Position numbers and translations under genes: made by a program. DNA of 64,000 bases, from NCBI RefSeq assembly GCF_000956595.1, contig NZ_JYOO01000018.1, forward strand, positions 47,794-111,793, read 5' to 3'. Positions 59,092-64,000 of this stretch are shown here, in pieces. Each line of letters starts with the position of its first letter. Within the stretch, counting starts at the first letter, position 1. Source of the stretch: Priestia aryabhattai B8W22. Its GTDB lineage: Bacteria; Bacillota; Bacilli; Bacillales; Bacillaceae_H. The notes beneath the pieces are model-generated. The model was not told the origin of the DNA. It searched no databases and worked only from the letters and a program-made list of their open reading frames with translations.

Positions 59092-59970
59092 TTATTTTAC
59101 TGCACTTCCAAGCATTCCGGAAATAAAATGACGCTGAAGTGCTAGGAAGAAGACAATAATTGGAATGGTGGCAATCGTTACCCCCATCATTACTTGACCG
59201 TAATCAATGATCGATAATCCAATTAAGCTTGAAAGAGCAACCGGCAATGTAGCCATTTCGTTTGATGTAGTCGCAACTAAAGGCCACATAAAGTTATTCC
59301 ACTGTGTCATAAATAAGAAAATAGCTGCTGCAGCCATCGCAGGCTTCATAGAAGGAAGCACAATGGTTAAAAAGATTCTCATCTCTCCAGCACCGTCCAA
59401 ACGTGCTGCTTCAATCAGTTCCGTTGGAAAAGCTAAAAAGTTCTGACGTAATAAAAAGATAGCGAACGGAAAGCAAAGCTGCGGAACAATAAGAGCAAAA
59501 TACGTATCAAGCAAATTAAAATTCGACATCAGCTGAAAAAGCGGAATGAGCGTTGCTTGATATGGAATCATCATGGACAATAAAAGCGTTGTAAAAATTG
59601 CGTTTCGTCCTTTAAATTCAAATTTAGATAGCGCATATGCAGCTGTAGAACAAACCATTAAAGCTACAATCACATACACGACTGAAACAAATACTGAGTT
59701 AAAAAAGACGCGCCCTAAATCAATTGAAGCATTTAAATTTTGTAGATTTGTCATAAATTGATCGCCAGGCTTCAGCGTTGGAGGGTTTGTAAACATTTTT
59801 CCTGATTCATTCGTAGCGCCGATAATCATCCAGTAAAACGGAAAAATAGAGATAATCGTGAACAGCCCAAGCATGCTGTATAATCCTATTTTACGCATGA
59901 TGTTGCTTTTCTTTTTAACCTTAGGCATGGTAGCTACTGCGGTTGCTTCTACTCTCTCTAATACACTCAT
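59092..59970 (-). CDS. Sugar ABC transporter permease (MalG type)
   Basis: 292 residues, six membrane helices, with the cytosolic EAA loop ELIEAARLDGAGEMRIFLTIVLPSMKPA that docks the ATPase, and the typical C-terminal RHFISGMLGSAVK. CUT1-family carbohydrate importer subunit. Its ATG overlaps the previous permease stop (ATGA). No ATPase gene is present; Gram-positive CUT1 systems commonly share MsmX. Sugar unknown. Confidence 0.93.
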   Translation of the reverse strand: MSVLERVEATAVATMPKVKKKSNIMRKIGLYSMLGLFTIISIFPFYWMIIGATNESGKMFTNPPTLKPGDQFMTNLQNLNASIDLGRVFFNSVFVSVVYVIVALMVCSTAAYALSKFEFKGRNAIFTTLLLSMMIPYQATLIPLFQLMSNFNLLDTYFALIVPQLCFPFAIFLLRQNFLAFPTELIEAARLDGAGEMRIFLTIVLPSMKPAMAAAAIFLFMTQWNNFMWPLVATTSNEMATLPVALSSLIGLSIIDYGQVMMGVTIATIPIIVFFLALQRHFISGMLGSAVK

Positions 59971-60821
59971 GATTTATCACCCGTAAATTTAAATTGGAAG
60001 AACGTTAAAATACCGACTAATAATACAACAACGTACGCAATGGCTGAAGCATATCCAAAATCAAAATATTTAAAGCCATTTTGATAAATATATAAGCCTA
60101 GCGTCATCGTGGAATCAGCAGGGCCGCCTTTTGTTAAGTTAAAAGGTTCGTCAAACAATTGAAGCGTGCCAATTGTTGATAAAATAGTAGCAAACAAGAT
60201 AACGGGTTTTAATTGTGGAACCGTTACGTGGAAAAACTTTTGAATACGATTTGCCCCGTCTAAATCAGCTGCTTCGTAAACTTCATGAGATAAGCTTTGA
60301 AGAGCTGCTAGAAAAATAACCATATTATAACCTGTCCATCTCCAAGTCATCGCAACGATGATTGAGACTTTAGCCCAGAAAGGATCTCCCAGCCACTGAA
60401 TGGCATCGATACCGAAAAACCCTAAAATAGTATTCATAATTCCTTCATCTTGAAGAATGATTGAAAACAAAATAGAATAGGCAACTAGCGACGTTACTGC
60501 AGGCAAGAAAAATGAAACTCGGAAAAAACCTTTTAGTCTTAAAAGCTGACTGTTTAACGCGTTAGCTAGTACAAGCGCTAATAAAATCATGACGGGTACT
60601 TGAACGATTAAAATAATCCCCGTATTTCCAAGCGCTTTCCAGAAAATATCATCTCCGAGCAAACGTGTATAGTTTGATAACCCGGTAAATACATACTTTC
60701 CGCCTTCCATACTCTGAAAGCTTAGAATAAACGATGAAAAAATAGGATAGATGGTAAACAGCGCGAACAGCAAAAGTGCTGGAGCAATAAATAAGTAAGG
60801 CAATGATTTATTTGTCTTCAT
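59967..60821 (-). CDS. Sugar ABC transporter permease (MalF type)
   Basis: 284 residues, six helices, EAA loop EVYEAADLDGANRIQKFFHVTVPQLKPV, and FDEPFNLTKGGPADSTMTLGLYIYQ near the end, typical of CUT1 MalF-like subunits. ATG 60821 follows TAGGAGGTC, 72 bases after the binding-protein gene. Partner of the MalG-type subunit encoded next. Confidence 0.93.
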   Translation of the reverse strand: MKTNKSLPYLFIAPALLLFALFTIYPIFSSFILSFQSMEGGKYVFTGLSNYTRLLGDDIFWKALGNTGIILIVQVPVMILLALVLANALNSQLLRLKGFFRVSFFLPAVTSLVAYSILFSIILQDEGIMNTILGFFGIDAIQWLGDPFWAKVSIIVAMTWRWTGYNMVIFLAALQSLSHEVYEAADLDGANRIQKFFHVTVPQLKPVILFATILSTIGTLQLFDEPFNLTKGGPADSTMTLGLYIYQNGFKYFDFGYASAIAYVVVLLVGILTFFQFKFTGDKS

Positions 60822-60893
60822 GATGACCTCCTAGTACCGCAAGAAGAAGAGATAGAAGGCAATTTTCTAGAAATCACCTTCTATGCTTCTTGA

Positions 60894-62171
60894 TTATTTT
60901 TGAATTCGGTTTTCTAAGCGTTTTTGAGCTGCTTCAAGCGAGTCTGTAACGCCCTTACCATTTGTTACCTCTGACACAGCTTTGACTGCTTCACTGTTTG
61001 CAACTGAGTAATTGCCTGTAAAATTAACCGGCTTAATATCTTTCATTTCATCTGCGAATGTTTTCCAAATCGTTTGATTGTTAAAGTACTCATCTTGTGC
61101 AGTGAATAATTTTGAAGAATATACGGTATTTAATGATGGGAATAATCCGCCCTTCATCGCTTCTTCTTGAACTTTATCCGTTGTTGAGAAATATTCCATA
61201 AATTTGTACGCTTCATCTGCTTTTTGGCTATTTGCTGAAATCACATAGTTGCTTCCGCCTAAGTTAGAAGCACGGTTGCCTCCTTCTTCAAACGAAGGTA
61301 ATAAAAATACTCCCCATTTTCCTTTTAAATCTGGAGCCTGCTGTGTAATAGAACCAGATAGCCAAGCACCAGATGGTGAACTTGCTACTTTACCTTCTGC
61401 TAAAGCACTGATTGAAGCATCCCAGCCCACTGTATTTTTAACAATGCCTGCTTCTTTTAACTTCTTATTTAACTCCATCGCTTTTTTCGCTTCTTTAGAA
61501 GTTAAATTGAGCTTACCTTTGTTATTAAAATAGAACGTACCTTGCTGCGTCAGCGCCATTCGGAATAAGCCATCGTCATTATTAAAATCTAAACCTAGTA
61601 AATCAACGCCAACTTTTTCTTTAATTTTCTTACCAGCCGCAATGTAATCATCCCATGTTTTGATACTGTTTGGATCTACGCCTGCTTTTTCAAAGTAATC
61701 TGTGCGGTAGAAAACGCCTGTTGGACCTGCATCAAACGGGAAGCCGTACATGTCCCCATCCTTTGATAAAAGAGCTTTCTTAAACTCTGGAAATTTATCT
61801 TCTTGCTTATCAAATCCTTTTTTAGATAGGTTTAAAAATGCTTTTGGAAATGCATCCAAATATCCTTGGAAACGATCGTCTTCTACTAATACAATATCAG
61901 GAAGACCTTTTCCGCCAGCTTGCAATCCTGTTGTTAGTTTTGAATAAACGTCTTCACGTCCCATATCCACTACTTTTAATTTAAACCCTGGATTCTCTTT
62001 TTGGTATTCTGCTGCTGCTTTCTTTAATACTGGTACGTTAATATTCCAAGCCCATGCAACAACTTCTTTTCCACCGCTACCACTTGTTTCATTAGCAGAC
62101 TTTCCTCCGCATCCTGCAAGTACTAGGGTTAAAATGAGTGCAAAACTGATTAAACTAAACCAACGTTTCAA
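60894..62171 (-). CDS. Sugar ABC transporter substrate-binding lipoprotein
   Basis: 425 residues with a lipoprotein signal (LVLAGC, lipid-modified Cys21) and the extracellular solute-binding fold (VVDMGREDVYSKLTTGLQAG, GFPFDAGPTGVFYRTDYFEK, SALAEGKVASSPSGAWLSGS). Captures an unidentified oligosaccharide or sugar for the two permeases downstream. TTG 62171 with AGGAGGGG. A good cre site (62273-62286) about 100 bases upstream implies catabolite repression by CcpA. Confidence 0.93.
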   Translation of the reverse strand: MKRWFSLISFALILTLVLAGCGGKSANETSGSGGKEVVAWAWNINVPVLKKAAAEYQKENPGFKLKVVDMGREDVYSKLTTGLQAGGKGLPDIVLVEDDRFQGYLDAFPKAFLNLSKKGFDKQEDKFPEFKKALLSKDGDMYGFPFDAGPTGVFYRTDYFEKAGVDPNSIKTWDDYIAAGKKIKEKVGVDLLGLDFNNDDGLFRMALTQQGTFYFNNKGKLNLTSKEAKKAMELNKKLKEAGIVKNTVGWDASISALAEGKVASSPSGAWLSGSITQQAPDLKGKWGVFLLPSFEEGGNRASNLGGSNYVISANSQKADEAYKFMEYFSTTDKVQEEAMKGGLFPSLNTVYSSKLFTAQDEYFNNQTIWKTFADEMKDIKPVNFTGNYSVANSEAVKAVSEVTNGKGVTDSLEAAQKRLENRIQK

Positions 62172-62272
62172 TGAATACCCCTCCTATAATCTCTTCTCCT
62201 AGTGTGGCAAGTTTTTTTGTAGACGCTCATGACTCTTTCTCAAGAAAATTATTGAAAAATAATTCTGTATAT

Positions 62273-62286
62273 TGAAAGCGTATACA
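62273..62286. promoter_or_regulatory. CcpA catabolite-responsive element (cre)
   Basis: TGAAAGCGTATACA agrees with 13 of 14 positions of the cre consensus TGWAANCGNTNWCA, 100-115 bases before the binding-protein start. It overlaps a possible -35 (TTGTAT) on the minus strand. Confidence 0.7.
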
Positions 62287-62340
62287 ATTTACTTAATCTA
62301 AATTATATGAATGAATACCTTTTTCCTCAATGGTAAATAT

Positions 62341-62372
62341 AAAAGGCAAAAACCTTACATTTTTGCCTTTTT
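62341..62372. terminator. Bidirectional terminator
   Basis: Stem AAAAGGCAAAAA/TTTTTGCCTTTT with an eight-base loop between the flavin reductase gene and the ABC operon. Confidence 0.75.
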
Positions 62373-62522
62373 CTAAATTGATTTTGTTATTATGGTTTCT
62401 ATTAACTTTTTCGTTCATGAAAAAAAGCGAATGTACTGTCGTTGTTGAAACAGAACACAATCGCTTCTTAAAAAAAATCCAATGTATACTATTTTTTTGC
62501 TACATAAGTAACACTTTCTTGC

Positions 62523-63134
62523 TTATTTGGGACGTTCTAAGGAAAATAATTGCCCCAATTTACTATAGTTAGAACCCGCAAGCCGGCTCACTGGCTTCAC
62601 ACGTTCTGCAGAAACGCGATCGTTTTCTATCACTTCTTCACTAATATGAAACATCACAACTTCACCGATAAACAAATCTGAGCTGTATGCCTCATCCGTT
62701 CCTAATGGAACAATTTGGTGAAGCTTACATTCCATTCGAATGCTGGCTTCTTGAATTCCAGGAACCTGCACTTTTTTGCTCGGTGCTAGTGTTAACCCTG
62801 TTTCCTCGACTTCACTCACGGAAGAAGGGTAAGAAGATGCCGCTTGATTCACCTGTTCCACTAAGTTTTCGTCTACAAGATGAACTACAAATTCTTTAGA
62901 TACACTAATATTTTTGGCCGTATCTTTCGTCATTTGACCTTCACTTCTCGAAACCGAAACGGCAATCAGCGGAGGCTCTGCCGCAACTACATTAAAAAAA
63001 CTAAACGGCGCGGCATTCACTACACCGTCATCATTTTGACTTGTTATAAACGCAATTGGCCGAGGAATGACAACACCTGTTAGCAAATGATAATTGTCTT
63101 TTGCACTTTGTACCACTGGATTAACTATCTTCAT
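62523..63134 (-). CDS. Flavin reductase-like (FMN-binding split barrel) protein
   Basis: 203 residues of the flavin reductase/DIM6 family: the TGVVIPRPIAFITSQNDDGVVN opening binds FMN, NAAPFSFFNVVAAEPPLIAVS and the LFIGEVVMFHI strand follow. Uses reduced nicotinamide to reduce FMN or a substrate; partner unknown. Start ATG 63134 with AAAGGAGTGGG; the upstream in-frame ATG 63188 has no site. Single gene. Confidence 0.88.
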   Translation of the reverse strand: MKIVNPVVQSAKDNYHLLTGVVIPRPIAFITSQNDDGVVNAAPFSFFNVVAAEPPLIAVSVSRSEGQMTKDTAKNISVSKEFVVHLVDENLVEQVNQAASSYPSSVSEVEETGLTLAPSKKVQVPGIQEASIRMECKLHQIVPLGTDEAYSSDLFIGEVVMFHISEEVIENDRVSAERVKPVSRLAGSNYSKLGQLFSLERPK

Positions 63135-63205
63135 TTTACCCACTCCTTTTCTTCCATTTACTTTATTGTATGGTAACGAAAAGAACATAGATTAGCTAGC
63201 AACTT

Positions 63206-63288
63206 GCTCACCAACACAATAAAAAGATCCGAACGATTGCTCGTTCGGATCTTTCTTCAACTAAACTGCTTTTGTCTCAGCCTATTTC
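63206..63288 (-). repeat. Interspersed repeat, short 3' part (copy H)
   Basis: Right part of the family: GCTCACCAACACAATAAAAA, stem AGATCCGAACGATTGCTCGTTCGGATCT with A-run, then TTCAACTAAACTGC and TTTTGTCTCAGCCTATTTCG. It stops right at the stop codon of the 3D-domain gene (63290). Confidence 0.88.
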
Positions 63289-63289
63289 G

Positions 63290-64000
63290 TTAATTTAACA
63301 CCGTAATTTTCACTGTACGACGTCCGAATGCTTTTGCAGCTGACTCAGAAGGTACTAATACGTCAATTCGATATCCTTTAATCGCACCGCCCGTATCACC
63401 TGCTGTTGCCACTCCGTATCCTTCTACATATACTTTCGAACCTAATGGAATAACGGATGGGTCTACCGCAATAATTTTATGAGTGCCTGAACTTACATTT
63501 TGTCCAGTCGCTGTTACGCCGCTGCAGCCTGCACAATTAGCTGTATAAGCTGTTGCTTCTACATACATTTCTTTTCCAGAATGCTTTTGTGTGCTTTCTT
63601 CTTTTTTCGTTTCTTTTGCTTCTGAAGAAACGGCTGCTTTCTTCTCTGTAGCCGCAGCTGTTTTCACTTCTTGTTTCGGCTCTGTTTTTACTTCTTTCTT
63701 AGCTGTTGCTAATTCAGCTTGACGCTTTGCTTCTGCATCAGCCTCAGCCTTTTCAGCCGCCTGCTGTTTTGCCACTTGCTCAGCTTGCTTTTGAGCTGCT
63801 TCTTTTTCTTTTGCAATCTTATCTTGAATGCCTGTTAGTTCAGACTGAAGATTTGCTTTTTCTGAAGAAGCTGCATCAATTTCATTTACGACCGTACTGT
63901 ATTTTTCTGCATAGTTGTTAACGTTGCTGTTTGTTTCGCTAACGTTTTTATCTAATTCAGCTTGTTTAGCCGCTAAGCTACTTTTTGCTGCTTCTAATAC
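63290..64000 (-). CDS. 3D-domain cell-wall protein with coiled-coil N-terminus (partial)
   Basis: At least 236 residues; the 5' end lies beyond the window and the frame is open to base 64000. The visible N-terminal part is a long coiled coil (SSLAAKQAELDKNV, SEKANLQSELTGIQDKIAKE) followed by an Ala/Lys/Glu-rich linker, as in PcsB-like cell-wall proteins. The last 95 residues form a 3D domain (double-psi barrel): YVEATAYTANCAGCSG, IIAVDPSVIPLGSKVYVEG and AGDTGGAIKGYRIDVLV with its aspartates. Such domains cleave peptidoglycan as lytic transglycosylases. Probably secreted. Its stop abuts a repeat-borne terminator. Confidence 0.9.
   Translation of the reverse strand, partial: VLEAAKSSLAAKQAELDKNVSETNSNVNNYAEKYSTVVNEIDAASSEKANLQSELTGIQDKIAKEKEAAQKQAEQVAKQQAAEKAEADAEAKRQAELATAKKEVKTEPKQEVKTAAATEKKAAVSSEAKETKKEESTQKHSGKEMYVEATAYTANCAGCSGVTATGQNVSSGTHKIIAVDPSVIPLGSKVYVEGYGVATAGDTGGAIKGYRIDVLVPSESAAKAFGRRTVKITVLN

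Noticed and set aside
1..64000. CRISPR array, phage module, IS transposase, rRNA or tRNA
   Set aside because: I looked for spaced repeats, transposase motifs and tRNA/rRNA cores; the only repeat family is the transposase-less element described above.

Overview
The window is low-GC Firmicute DNA. Gene content points to a Bacillus/Priestia megaterium-type soil bacterium: a pgsBCA poly-gamma-glutamate locus with CapD-like transpeptidases, BluB (cobalamin lower ligand), a SigO/RsoA two-part sigma factor, YkuU/YkuV, TreP-TreA-TreR and a trehalose operator closely match Bacillus families. Shine-Dalgarno sites are strong (AAAGGAGG type) and TTG/GTG starts are frequent. The species name is an inference; no rRNA or tRNA is present.

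Layout. 0-8.2 kb: a staygreen-family gene, then the minus-strand capsule operon (28-codon leader ORF, pgsB, pgsC, pgsA, capD-like transpeptidase, PgsE-like peptide) followed by a second, frameshifted capD-like copy and, upstream, an 0.8 kb AT-rich region. 8.2-13.5 kb: membrane protein, TetR plus a paired SMR exporter, tatA, a decayed diguanylate cyclase, and sigO-yvrJ-rsoA. 13.9-25 kb: redox enzymes (ykuUV, NAD(P)-binding proteins, MDR quinone reductase with divergent LysR), cold-shock protein, a cytosine-deaminase-like amidohydrolase, DedA protein, AI-2E transporter and BluB. 25-36 kb: two tandem 21-residue peptide genes, hemolysin-III protein, the 5-oxoprolinase operon (pxpB-pxpC-pxpA-ycsG; pxpA frameshifted) and the trehalose operon. 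36-46 kb: shikimate kinase, nucleobase permease, deaminase, YkoF protein, small secreted and membrane proteins, aminotransferase, phosphatase and hydrolase. 46.5-57.1 kb: a tightly overlapping six-gene operon combining an HPt-REC-GGDEF-REC cyclase, a HEAT-repeat membrane protein, a processive glycosyltransferase, a membrane-anchored glycoside-hydrolase-like protein, a lone receiver and a hybrid histidine kinase: a phosphorelay/c-di-GMP controlled exopolysaccharide system. 57-64 kb: GNAT-like protein, sugar ABC importer (no ATPase) with an isomerase, flavin reductase and a 3D-domain cell-wall protein cut by the window end.

The features that ordinary gene annotation would miss are mostly RNA and repeats. 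Three canonical riboswitch aptamers have no obvious target gene: a guanidine-I (ykkC) element and a guanine element fired divergently from one 1 kb gap, and a SAM-I element facing only plus-strand genes. Eight copies (long, short and truncated) of one interspersed repeat family with terminal inverted repeats and a terminator hairpin sit, all in the same orientation, within about 20 bases of (or across) the stop codon of a minus-strand gene; one copy supplies the last codons of two convergent genes. Three genes carry single-base frameshifts in short A/T runs, so either decay or homopolymer sequencing error must be considered.
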